In this document: positions 32,673 through 42,599 of the stretch, one piece after another
Position numbering within the stretch: the first letter of the stretch is position 1
How the letters are laid out: every line of letters begins with the position of its first letter
Assembly (NCBI RefSeq): GCF_040954645.1
Contig: NC_092813.1
Coordinates: 19,784,235 to 19,848,234 of the forward strand
Source: Diabrotica undecimpunctata
Taxonomy: Eukaryota; Arthropoda; Insecta; Coleoptera; Chrysomelidae
DNA: 64,000 bases
Reading direction: 5' to 3'
Made by a program: the position numbers and the translations under genes
Notes under the pieces: model-generated
Told to the model about the DNA's origin: nothing
Databases searched by the model: none
The model's input: the letters and a program-made list of their open reading frames with translations, nothing else

Positions 32673-33859
32673 ATGAGCACTTTTACTGATACTTCTGTAG
32701 AAAATTTACATTTATTATTAGCTGATTGTATCACTGTAATAGTTCACGAAATTAATTTCGAAACCGTAATCGTTCAAAAATGGCCCTTAACAATAGTGAT
32801 ATTTCTAGCTTATGTTCTACATTACCCGATTTTACCACAGGAGATAACCTCTCCACATTCATTAAATCCATAGATAATCTACTTAACTTTTTTTCTAATC
32901 AAAATCTTACTGTACCACAACAATTTATTTTAAATGCAAATATTGTTTCAAAAATTAAAGGTGAACCCAGAGACTATTTAAATTATTCTAATAAAACCCT
33001 TTGGACCGAAATCAGGCCCCTACTTTTAACCAAATACGGAGACAGAGGTTCAGAAGATATTTTAGTCACCCAACTTTCAACAACTGTACAAAAATCACAA
33101 GAGAATTACGATCAATATCATCAGAGAATTTTAAATAACCTTAATGATTTATTACAACATATTTCTTTACACAACAATCCAGAAACGGTAGAATTTAAAA
33201 CCCCATATTTTAAAAACATTGCTCTAGAAACCTTTTGCACTGGTATTAATGAACCCTACTGCGAGTACCTGTCCCACTTTCAATTAAATTCCTTAGACAA
33301 AGCTCTCCAAAAATGTATATCATACGACAACCACAAAAATCAACAGCAGTACATGAATTTTTTAAAACGACAACAAATGCCAAAATCAAATAATAATCCG
33401 CCTAGCCATCTTAAAAATAACCCTAATCATTCGAAATATTATTCCAACCAGCCTCGAAATCAATACCAACCTAATTCTAATAACTCATTCCAATATAATA
33501 ATCCCAGACCAAATAATTTCAGAAATAACTTTCCTAACAATAATAATACTTCAAATACTCCAAATAACTATACCCGAAACAATAATTGTTTTCCGCAAAA
33601 TAATACGAATTTAAATAGACAATCTTTATTTCCACAAAGAAATAATTTCAACCAACACACTAATAGACAATATTTTCCGCAAAATCGTCAAAACAATAAT
33701 CCTACCCCCATGAGCGGCGTACAGACGTCTTCGTCCAGAAACCACGAACCTATGAGTATTTCGACTAGGAGAACTCACGCTTTTAATGTAGAAGCTAACA
33801 ATAGCGAAGATTTCGAATTCTTATCCGACCCATACGAACAAGAAAATGTTTATGATTAA
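32673..33859 (+). pseudogene. gag: Gag, LTR element 2 (frameshifted near the start)
   Basis: The native start is probably ATG 32,673 (MSTFTDTSVENL, like MSTLNDIS in element 1), but that frame is lost by about 32,780, where a second frame with its own ATG carries the rest (359 codons). That frame keeps LCSTLPDFTTGDNLSTFIKS, KYGDRGSEDILVTQL and FCTGINEPYCEYLSHFQLNS. The C-terminal third is extremely asparagine-rich and has no zinc knuckle. It stops at 33,859. The main body could still be translated from ATG 32,780. Confidence 0.85.
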
Positions 33860-36800
33860 AATTTTTAGAGCGTTCCTTTACAAGAACAGCCACCCCCTCA
33901 ATAAACTTAAATAATATCCACAACTATCCTCAATTACCTTATTTTATTTTACCCAAGTCTAAATTAAAAGTCCTAATAGATTCCGGAGGATCAGATACCA
34001 TTATTTCACCCAACGCTACCAAATATTTTAATCCATCCCACAAATACAAAAAACCATTTAAATTAACTGCAATGGAAATTACGCAAACTTTTAATGACAA
34101 TATAAGAACGCCACTGCTTAGCGAAATGAACATATCTGTGTTATTTGACGCCAAAGTTGCAAATTTCAGTCGAGATTTTGATATTTTACTAGGTAATGCG
34201 GATCTCGAAAAATTAAACGCCATTAACTATAAAACTATAAAAATATGACACTGACATTAAATACGTATAACACAAGCTATAGGATTCCTTTTAAAACGTT
34301 GTATAATAAAATTCCAGTAGACATTGATAATGGAAATATATTGCTTCAAGAAATTATAATAAATAATATAAAATTACCTGAATCTATTCATACAGTTACA
34401 AATGGCTATATTAATAATATCACATTTGATAACCCAGTACAAATGGAGCCGATTCATGTAGAGAATTTAGATGAGTACGAAATTTGTAAAGGACCCACAA
34501 ATTTTGACCCTTAAATTATACGCACGCAACATTTAAATGAAGAAGAAAAAGAAAAAATTTTAAAATTATGCAAGAGATACAAGGACATATTTTATGACGA
34601 AAAAGCACCATTAACCTTTACTTCGGCGATAAAGCACGAAATAAGGACGCAAGACGATAATCCCATAATGTGAGAGGATTTCGCCACCCGAAAAGTATGC
34701 AAGAAGAAATAACCAGGCAAGTGAATAAACTTCTCGACAATAAAATTATTAGACCATCTATATCACCTTATTCAGCCCCTGTATGGGTTGTACCCAAAAA
34801 AGCCGACGCATCCGACGAGAAAAAATTTAGAATGGTTATCGACTACCGCAAATTAAATGAAAACACAGTAGACGATAAGTACCCCATACCTAAAATTGAT
34901 GACATTTTAGATAATTTAGGCAAAGCGACATATTTTACGACTCTCGATTTAGCTCAAGGTTTCCACCAAATCGAACTAAATCCTAATTCTATTGAGAAAA
35001 CCACTTTTACGGTTCCCCATGGTCATTTCGAATTTTTAAGACTTCCTTTTGGTCTCAAAAATGCCCCAGCTACTTTTGAAAGACTAATGGATAATATTTT
35101 ACGCCCTTATCTATATAAATTCTGTTTCGTCTATACGGATGACGTTATTATCTTTTTGGAATCATTGCAAGAACATCTTGTTCACATTTCTACCATATTT
35201 GACACTTTCAGGGAAACTAATCTTAAGGTTCAGCTAGATAAATCAGAATTCTTGACAAAAGAAGTCGCATTTCTTGGACATATAGTCACGCCCGATGGTA
35301 TAAAACCCAATCTTTCCAAATTGGATGCTATACAAAACTACCCTCTTCCAAAAACATTAAAGGAAATCAAATCATTCCTTGGACTCATCGGTTATTATCG
35401 TATATTCATCCCTAATTTCGTTGTACGTGCAAAGGAGCTATTATCGACCCTAAAAATCCCAATTATTTAGAGTGCTTCGAAAAATGCAAACAATTATATC
35501 CAATGCCCCAGTTCTTAAATATCCTGACTTTACAGTACCTTTTGTACTAACAACAGATGCCTCCAATATTGCAATAGGCTCTGTCTTAACACAAAATAAT
35601 CACCCAATTGCCTATTACTCCCGCACACTAAACTCCGCCGAACAAAATTATTCGACGACCGAAAAAGAACTTTTAGCAATCATAGATTCCTGTAAACATT
35701 TCAGACCTTATTTATATGGAAAAAAATTTACCGTCGAATCCGACCATAACCCTCTGGTGTGGATCTATAAAATTAAGGATCCCACATCAAGATTAGCTCG
35801 GTGGAGATTAAAACTTGAAGACTATAATTTTACGGTCAAATACAAAAAAGGAAAAGAGAATCAAGTAGCAGACTCCCTCTCTAGAGTTCAAATCAACGCG
35901 TTAACTCGCAGTTCAATGTGCGCAGAACCCCCAGATCTTAACGATTTTGACCCAGACCAATTCCTTGAAGAATTTATTGCAATTCAAGAAAATAATAACA
36001 GCACTGACAACACACAACATACGGCTATTAAAAATCCTATTACAGGAATTCAAATTTCAGAAGAACCTATTAATCTTTCGAAAAATCAAATAATTATAAT
36101 TCCAGAATCGCTAACTAACGATTTAACCTATAAGAAAATTTTCGATAAACACAGATACACAATAAATTTAACTAATGACTGGAAAAAAGAAATTCCAGAT
36201 ATGCTAAAAAATATACTTAAACCTAATCAAAAATTTGCAATTAAAGTAGCACACGAATTAAGGCCATTTATTTGTAACTATTTTAAAGATAATATAAATA
36301 CGACGGTAAAAGTCTTCTTTTGCAATACTATATTACAGGACATTGAAGAAGAAATAAACCAAATAGAATGTGTAAAAAGGTATCATACCGAAAATCATAA
36401 TGGCATAACAGAAACGTACAAACATTTAAAGCGAAAATATTACTGGCCTTCTATGCAAACAACTATTTCAAACTTTATCAACAAATGTGAAATTTGCCTA
36501 AAGAACAAATACGAACGACATCCGTACAAACTTCCACAATTAGGACCTTTGTTAGGACAAAAGCCCTTCGATATTTTACACATAGACGTATTTTATTGTA
36601 ATAAAAATTTTTATATCTGACCATAATTGACTCATTTTCCAAGTACGCGCAATGCTATAAAATTCCTGACAAAACCACAATTTCAATTTTGAGTAAACTA
36701 AGACATTATTTTTCGCACCACAATTACCCTAGAAAAATCGTATGTGACAATGGCACAGAATTTAATTCCTCTTTATTAATAGAATTCATAAAGCTACATA

Positions 36801-37501
36801 AAATAAAATTACATTTTACCACAGTTAATAATTCTTCTTCCAATTCTCCAGTAGAACGTTTTCACTCTACCCTAATTGAAAAATTAAGAACGTTACGTGA
36901 CCAAAATCCAAATGACCCAATAGACGACATATTTACTCATGCTGTTTTAATTTATAATCAATCTATTCATAGCGCGACCAATTTTTCGCCTTTTTTAATA
37001 CTTTACGGACCATACGCCGAGGAAATACATTTTGACTTTAATCTTCCAGTATATGAAACGTACGTTCAAAGACATAAAGAAGAATTGCAACCATTTTTAA
37101 GTAACTTATATACAAAACAAAAAGAGAAAAGACAAGACATACTAAATAAACAAAACCAAAATATTGAATCTATACCTGAAATTGAACCCACACAAACTTT
37201 GTATGTTAAAAAGAAAAAACACGGAGCAAAGTTAAATGCCCCTTATTCTACAATAAATCCTACAACCCAAAATAAAACAAAAATCATTGGTAAAACTAAT
37301 AAACAAAACGAAACAAGCACTCATTTAAAATTTGTAAAAAGATTTAGAAAAACTTATGACAAACGCTTACAAAACCAAAATTCTTTGCAGGACGACCCTG
37401 TTCCTGGTCCTTCAGGCTTATGCCAAAACCAAAATTCTTTACGGGACGACCCTGTTCCTGGGCCTTCAGGCTACTGTCAAAATTCAGACGATTCCGAATA
37501 A
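33860..37501 (+). pseudogene. pol: Pol, LTR element 2, broken into several frames
   Basis: Protease at about 33,960-34,240 (VLIDSGGSD, DSG in place of DTG), then 34,245-34,514. A stop near 34,512 and a break near 34,668 precede RT (34,670-35,470; LDLAQGFHQIE, VYTDDVIIF with T for M). A small deletion and frame break near 35,430-35,470 precede RNase H and early integrase (35,472-36,620; TTDASNIAIG, ESDHNPLVW, CEICLKNK). A break near 36,620 precedes the integrase core (36,689-37,501; IVCDNGTEFN, SPVERFHSTL). The tail has two copies of an 18-residue unit containing DDPVPGPSG (37,371-37,495, period 54 bp). Not expressible as one protein. Confidence 0.9.
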
Positions 37502-38956
37502 CGGATACTACTCCGAAGAAATTGGAAAATCTAAAGAAATCTCCCACTATCACCGACATATCCTACATATCAACTTAGAAAAATTAGAAGACATTCTAAA
37601 CATCAACCCTGATGACCATTTTCAAACTCCTACAAAAATGGACCATTAACCTTACTAAAATCCCAATATGACCACTTACTTAACGAACCCAAAGACAATT
37701 TGCATAAAATAACTAGGAGACATAAACGAGGACTTTTTACCTTTCTAGGTACCGCTATAAAATATGTAACCGGAAATCCAGACGATGCCGACTTAAACTT
37801 ATTAAAATCACATATCAATGCTTTAGAAAATAAACAAAATGAAGTTATAACATTGTTTAACAACCGCATTTCCTTCGACAAAACTGTCTCCACGAGATTT
37901 AATACTTTATTAGAACAAATTACAAAAAATAATCAAATACTTTTCACAAAAATTAAGAGATTATCGGCAGATTTTGATGGATACGCTGTAATACATAATG
38001 ATATTTTAAATTTACAGATTATTAACGAATTTTTAATGAAATTAGTTAGAACTATCATTCTTTCTCATTTTAACTCGTCAAATATTGAACTGTTCACATT
38101 AAAAGAACTTTTAGACTTAAAAGAAAATTTAGTAAAAATTTATTCTACGAATTCTTTAGTATCTGATAATGAACATCCTTATGAACTCATTGAATCTTCT
38201 AAATCTATTATTTGTGTTACTTCTAAGACTATGCTCATTATCCTTAAAATACCAATCCTTATTGAAAATTCCTATTTAACATTTAGAATTTACCCAATCC
38301 CTAACGATGATCACGTTATGATTTTAACACCAGCTCAATTTTTTGCCAACAACAAATAGTTCGAAAGTTGTACTGGCCAAGCAGACTATGTCATTTGTAC
38401 GAAACCAGTCAATTCCAAATGTCTTATTCCTAATATACAAAACTGCACTAAAGCATTAGTTACCGAAAACTTTGTACAAGAGACCGATAAAGTCATCCTG
38501 TTAGGAGTTGTTAGACCAATAAAAATTAAACAAAAAGAAGTCCAAGTAAGCAGCATTTTGATGTCAAATGAAACCATACTTATAGAAGGAATTGCATACG
38601 CCAAGAAAACAATTCAACAGATTCCAATCCCCGAAGTCTTTCCAATTAAATTGATGCCAGATAAAGAATTGAAAATAGAAAAATTAAAAATTCCAGAAAC
38701 TCATGGCCAAATTCAACCCATTGTTCCTCTGCAAAACCTACCGGAGATTTCAACAGGACTTGGAGCCACAGCCATATTTCTAATAATTTCTGTTTTAGCA
38801 ATATTATTGACAATTGTAATTAAAAAAAGGACGACAATAATTTACAAATTGCTCTATGGACCCAAACTACAGCCATCCAAAATCTCGATATTAGAAACCA
38901 TATTCAAAGAGACTTCGAGGACGAAGTCAGAACCAAAGGAAGGAGGAGAAATCTAG
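37502..38956 (+). pseudogene. env: Env-like protein, LTR element 2 (broken)
   Basis: The frame overlaps the end of pol and is open to about 37,649, where it breaks. The main part resumes at about 37,650-38,359 with the dibasic-plus-hydrophobic site KRGLFTFLG (about 37,727-37,753). It stops at 38,357-38,359 (TAG), continues in parallel sequence to about 38,560, and ends with 38,558-38,956, which holds the membrane segment (about 38,760-38,825) and the terminal KEGGEI next to the purine tract. It cannot make a full protein. Confidence 0.85.
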
Positions 38957-39136
38957 TCGCCGCCTCTGGAAAATGCAGAGACAGCAAAGAAATATTATAA
39001 ATTAGCAAGACACATTTTCCCGGTGCCCATTTTTATTTTAGAAAGTTATCTTTACATTTTTGTAGTTCAAAATTATTGTTAGTTTTATAAATTGTAAATA
39101 AATCTTTTTTAAAAGTGACTTGCCAAGTGTTCCCAA

Positions 39137-39143
<7 letters not shown>
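38947..39143 (+). repeat. 3' LTR of LTR element 2
   Basis: 197 bp, paired with 32,315-32,513. The env stop codon falls at its start. Confidence 0.92.

Positions 39144-39195
<52 letters not shown>
39144..39195. repeat. (TA)n microsatellite
   Basis: TA tract separating LTR element 2 from the palindromic PLE. Confidence 0.95.
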
Positions 39196-39201
<6 letters not shown>

Positions 39202-39250
39202 ATTTAGAGTATCAGCAATCGGTCAGGAAATAAAACTCTATTTGTTTAGT

Positions 39251-39290
39251 CTCTCAATATTTCGTCACGATTTTGTGACTTCTTCAGGAG
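39251..39290 (-). ncRNA. Hammerhead-ribozyme-like motif, PLE palindrome left arm
   Basis: Minus strand: TCTC stem I, core CTGAAGA, one unpaired A, stem II GTCAC/GTGAC with a 6-nt loop, core GAAA, then T-ATT followed by GAGA, which closes stem I. The A-T and T-A pairs between GAAA and ATT leave stem III at 2 bp with no loop, the minimal form reported for PLE hammerheads, which would favour cleavage as a dimer. Predicted cut after ATT. Cleavage is inferred only. Confidence 0.55.
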
Positions 39291-40590
39291 AAAACTGTAA
39301 ATTTATTAGAATAATTAATGATTATATGTAAACAAAATGAATATTTTAATACTTACAACTATAAGAATGAAAATTTAAATTTTTCTGGCATATCTAAATA
39401 AGTGACATATTTTTGTTTGATTTTATTAAGGAGTTATGGTAACCGCAATATGTTATAGAGTGAATTCCCGTTGTACAATTTTCAGCGAGTAGGTTAAAAT
39501 AAACAATTACTATGACAGTATTATTCATTTTATAAAGTGGAAAGATGGAATTAATAAAATTGAGAAAGAATCAGGAACACGATAAATTGATCTATAAAAT
39601 GTAATTGATGGTATGTAGTCAGTTACTGCAATACTGATATTTAGGAATGTAATAAAATTATAGGTACAGTTACTAGAGAATTACTATAATAAGTATGTGT
39701 TTAAAGGTTAAGATCTATCATATTATATATTGTTTAGTATGTTGCAGTAGATATTACTTAAATGATTGGTGTCTGTCTTATAATTGATAGATTCAGGAGT
39801 TTTATTAATGTGTACCATTTCAAGGAAAAGCCGATTTTTATAATTATCAACTTGTTCCAAGATTTTTACATTATTAAAGTCAAAGTTATGTCCTGTCTTC
39901 AAGTGGTGGTCCACTAAGGCACAAGAGTTTTTTTGTATGTTACAGTCACTTTTGTGTTGAGTGACACGTTTTTTAAGACAGGACATAACTTTGACTTTAA
40001 TAATGTAAAAATCTTGGAACAAGTTGATAATTATAAAAATCGGCTTTTCCTTGAAATGGTACACATTAATAAAACTCCTGAATCTATCAATTATAAGACA
40101 GACACCAATCATTTAAGTAATATCTACTGCAACATACTAAACAATATATAATATGATAGATCTTAACCTTTAAACACATACTTATTATAGTAATTCTCTA
40201 GTACCTGTACCTATAATTTTATTACATTCCTAAATATCAGTATTGCAGTAACTGACTACATACCATCAATTACATTTTATAGATCAATTTATCGTGTTCC
40301 TGATTCTTTCTCAATTTTATTAATTCCATCTTTCCACTTTATAAAATGAATAATACTGTCATAGTAATTGTTTATTTTAACCTACTCGCTGAAAATTGTA
40401 CAACGGGAATTCACTCTATAACATATTGCGGTTACCTCCTTAATAAAACTCCTTAATAAAATCAAACAAAAATATGTCACTTATTTAGATATGCCAGAAA
40501 AATTTAAATTTTCATTCTTATAGTTGTAAGTATTAAAATATTCATTTTGTTTACATATAATCATTAATTATTCTAATAAATTTACAGTTT

Positions 40591-40630
40591 TCTCCTGAAG
40601 AAGTCACAAAATCGTGACGAAATATTGAGA
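40591..40630 (+). ncRNA. Hammerhead-ribozyme-like motif, PLE palindrome right arm
   Basis: Mirror copy of the left-arm motif: stem I TCTC (40,591-40,594)/GAGA (40,627-40,630); CTGAAGA (40,595-40,601); stem II 40,603-40,607/40,614-40,618; GAAA (40,619-40,622); ATT (40,624-40,626). Confidence 0.55.
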
Positions 40631-40717
40631 GACTAAACAAATAGAGTTTTATTTCCTGACCGATTGCTGATACTCTAAATCAATATTTAAAACAGTACGG
40701 TCGAAAAAATAATTTGA

Positions 40718-40719
<2 letters not shown>

Positions 40720-40779
<60 letters not shown>
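40720..40779. repeat. (TA)n microsatellite
   Basis: TA tract of about 60 bp beyond the palindromic PLE. Confidence 0.95.
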
Positions 40780-40781
<2 letters not shown>

Positions 40782-41345
40782 AATCTCATCACATGCAGCA
40801 ACGAAAACTTATTCCTAAACTACTTCGTAAGGTTTTATTATGCAATTTGCAATTTAGTTAGATTTTGTATATTTTACTATCTTTTATTTTGTTATATTGA
40901 TAATTTTTGTAATTTTAGTAAATAATAATTGTTATTGTTATTTTTTTACTTTTTGTAAGCTTTGTCCATAAAATTGTACAGTTTTCAGTGACATTAAAGT
41001 ATATTTGATTCCAACCCTGCGTTTAGTTGATAAAGTGCCGATTAAAATCTGCTCTTACTAAAACTAACTTTTCAGTGGTTTATAATCAAGAAACGTAAAA
41101 TATTGTTAGCTAAATAGAGTATTTAAACAACAAAGTTTCTTCACACAAAAAAATAAACTGTGAGTACATTACCAATTTAATACAAATTCAATATTATTAA
41201 ATATTATACATAACCCATAATTCAATACAACACATCAATTAATCCAGTTTCTGGTTTTTTGGCAACTTCCACAAGTCGAACTAATTAGCCGATACAGGAC
41301 CGGCTCTAGAAAAATTTTATCAAATGAAGAAAACAAAAATTAAAA
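40780..41345 (+). other. Leader region upstream of LINE ORF1
   Basis: No coding frame. Its last part is probably the 5' untranslated region of the LINE that follows, but where that element begins cannot be fixed without a second copy. No terminal repeat or target duplication found. Confidence 0.4.
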
Positions 41346-42599
41346 ATGGATGATTCTGAAAATATTAGTATACCTACTACATCATCAACATCGACATACT
41401 CCAATGCAGTAAGCAACTTCAATTTTCCTTCAAAAGAACAAGCCATTATTCTGTCAGCTATCCAAGGTATTAAAATACATGAATACATAGTAGCCATAGG
41501 GTCCCTACTCACACCAAAAAATGTTATCTTTGCATCACGAATAGCTAACAACAGAGTTTGTATTTACTTGAACAATACTAGCATAGTAGATACCTTACTA
41601 AACAACCATAAAACAGTAGTCATCCAAGGCAATGAGATAGAAATTCGAAGACTTATTACGCCAGCAAGGAGACTAGTAATATCAAACATCTGCCCCAGCA
41701 TTCCGAACAGTATTTTAGAAGAAGAACTGAAACAACTAGAAATAACTGCAGTATCCAAATTAACGTTTTTAAAAGTTGGCATGCCCGAGTCTGAGTATAG
41801 TCATGTCTTAAGCTTTAGGCGGCAAATATTTGTCTCTCCGATAATCACCAAACCAATTCCAAATACAATCTTAATAACCTATGACAACACTCCTTACAGA
41901 ATCTTCCCATCCCTAGATGGTTTAAATTGCTCTAGATGTAATACTACTGGCCACAAAGAAGAAAACTGCACATCAACATCAACTGGTACAGAAACACTTA
42001 AAGATCCTTATACCTCAGAACTCGAACCCATGGAAGTAAATCAGAATAATTCAGCAACAAATATTTCAGATGATACAACCAACTGTTTCAACCCTATTTC
42101 TGCAGATATCCCAACGACAAATGATTCGCTTATAGTACACAGCATACCTTCAACTACAGCTAACAGCAATAATAGTAAAACAACCAATCAAGCAAAAAGG
42201 CAAATTTCAACCTCTCCTGAAATCTCAGAAACTAAAAACCTAAACGAAACTTTCATAACTCCAAAAAAATCCGCACACAAAAAAAAGAAAAAGGCTTTAG
42301 ATGTCGAAGCCACATTAAAACCAATTGAAAACATTTTAATGACAGCATCTCCTTCATATACGCTAAATTTCTCTGAATTATGCGACTTCGTGATAAACGC
42401 AATAGGATCAAAATTTCCTGAAGTCACAGCTAAAAACTATACAGAAGATTTTGACGGCTTATACACCTTATTAAAAATGGTTCACTCAAAATTAAATGAT
42501 AGACGCATGAAAAATAATATCACAAGAATTATAAAGAAAATAAATCCAACAAATGAATCTTCCCTCACTGAAGAAAGCGACTACGATTTATCTCAATAG
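41346..42599 (+). CDS. LINE ORF1, zinc-knuckle Gag-like protein
   Basis: 417 uninterrupted codons from ATG 41,346. The first about 195 residues form a folded-looking region (IEIRRLITPARRLVISNICP; SEYSHVLSFRRQIFVSP) of the type found in ORF1 of I/Jockey-group LINEs. A single CCHC knuckle, CSRCNTTGHKEENC, lies at about residues 198-211. A serine/threonine/asparagine-rich linker and a lysine-rich patch (KKSAHKKKKKALD, about residues 308-320) follow. It presumably binds element RNA. ORF2 overlaps its last 47 bp in another frame, a compact arrangement usual for these LINEs. Intact, in contrast with ORF2. Confidence 0.85.
   Translation: MDDSENISIPTTSSTSTYSNAVSNFNFPSKEQAIILSAIQGIKIHEYIVAIGSLLTPKNVIFASRIANNRVCIYLNNTSIVDTLLNNHKTVVIQGNEIEIRRLITPARRLVISNICPSIPNSILEEELKQLEITAVSKLTFLKVGMPESEYSHVLSFRRQIFVSPIITKPIPNTILITYDNTPYRIFPSLDGLNCSRCNTTGHKEENCTSTSTGTETLKDPYTSELEPMEVNQNNSATNISDDTTNCFNPISADIPTTNDSLIVHSIPSTTANSNNSKTTNQAKRQISTSPEISETKNLNETFITPKKSAHKKKKKALDVEATLKPIENILMTASPSYTLNFSELCDFVINAIGSKFPEVTAKNYTEDFDGLYTLLKMVHSKLNDRRMKNNITRIIKKINPTNESSLTEESDYDLSQ

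Larger units (their letters stand above)
32315..39143 (+). mobile_element. LTR element 2: degraded relative of element 1
   Basis: A 6.83-kb plus-strand element with the same layout (LTR, gag, pol, env, LTR) and LTR ends AGAAATAT...ATATTTCT. LTRs at 32,315-32,513 and 38,947-39,143 differ at several positions, including a short indel, so it is older than element 1. Every gene carries a frameshift or stop. Candidate primer site TGGCGCTGCGAACAGG at 32,513; purine tract AAAGGAAGGAGG before the 3' LTR. ATAT flanks both ends within (TA)n. The LTR sequences are not closely similar to those of element 1 although the proteins are, so the two belong to sister subfamilies. Confidence 0.92.
39196..40686. 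mobile_element. Palindromic pair of Penelope-like 3' ends
   Basis: Two inverted arms, 39,196-39,899 and 39,975-40,686, nearly identical, joined by a 75-bp spacer. On the minus strand the reading passes from the right arm through the spacer into the left arm and encodes VTQHKSDC and CALVDHHLKTGHNFDFNN, then RLFLEMVHINKTPESINYKT: the last part of a GIY-YIG endonuclease of the PLE type (amino-terminal half missing). The plus-strand arm repeats the end of this frame. Both 3' ends point outward and each carries a hammerhead-like motif. The right arm has a short local duplication near 40,440-40,460. This is a family different from the one at 47.8-53 kb. Confidence 0.85.
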
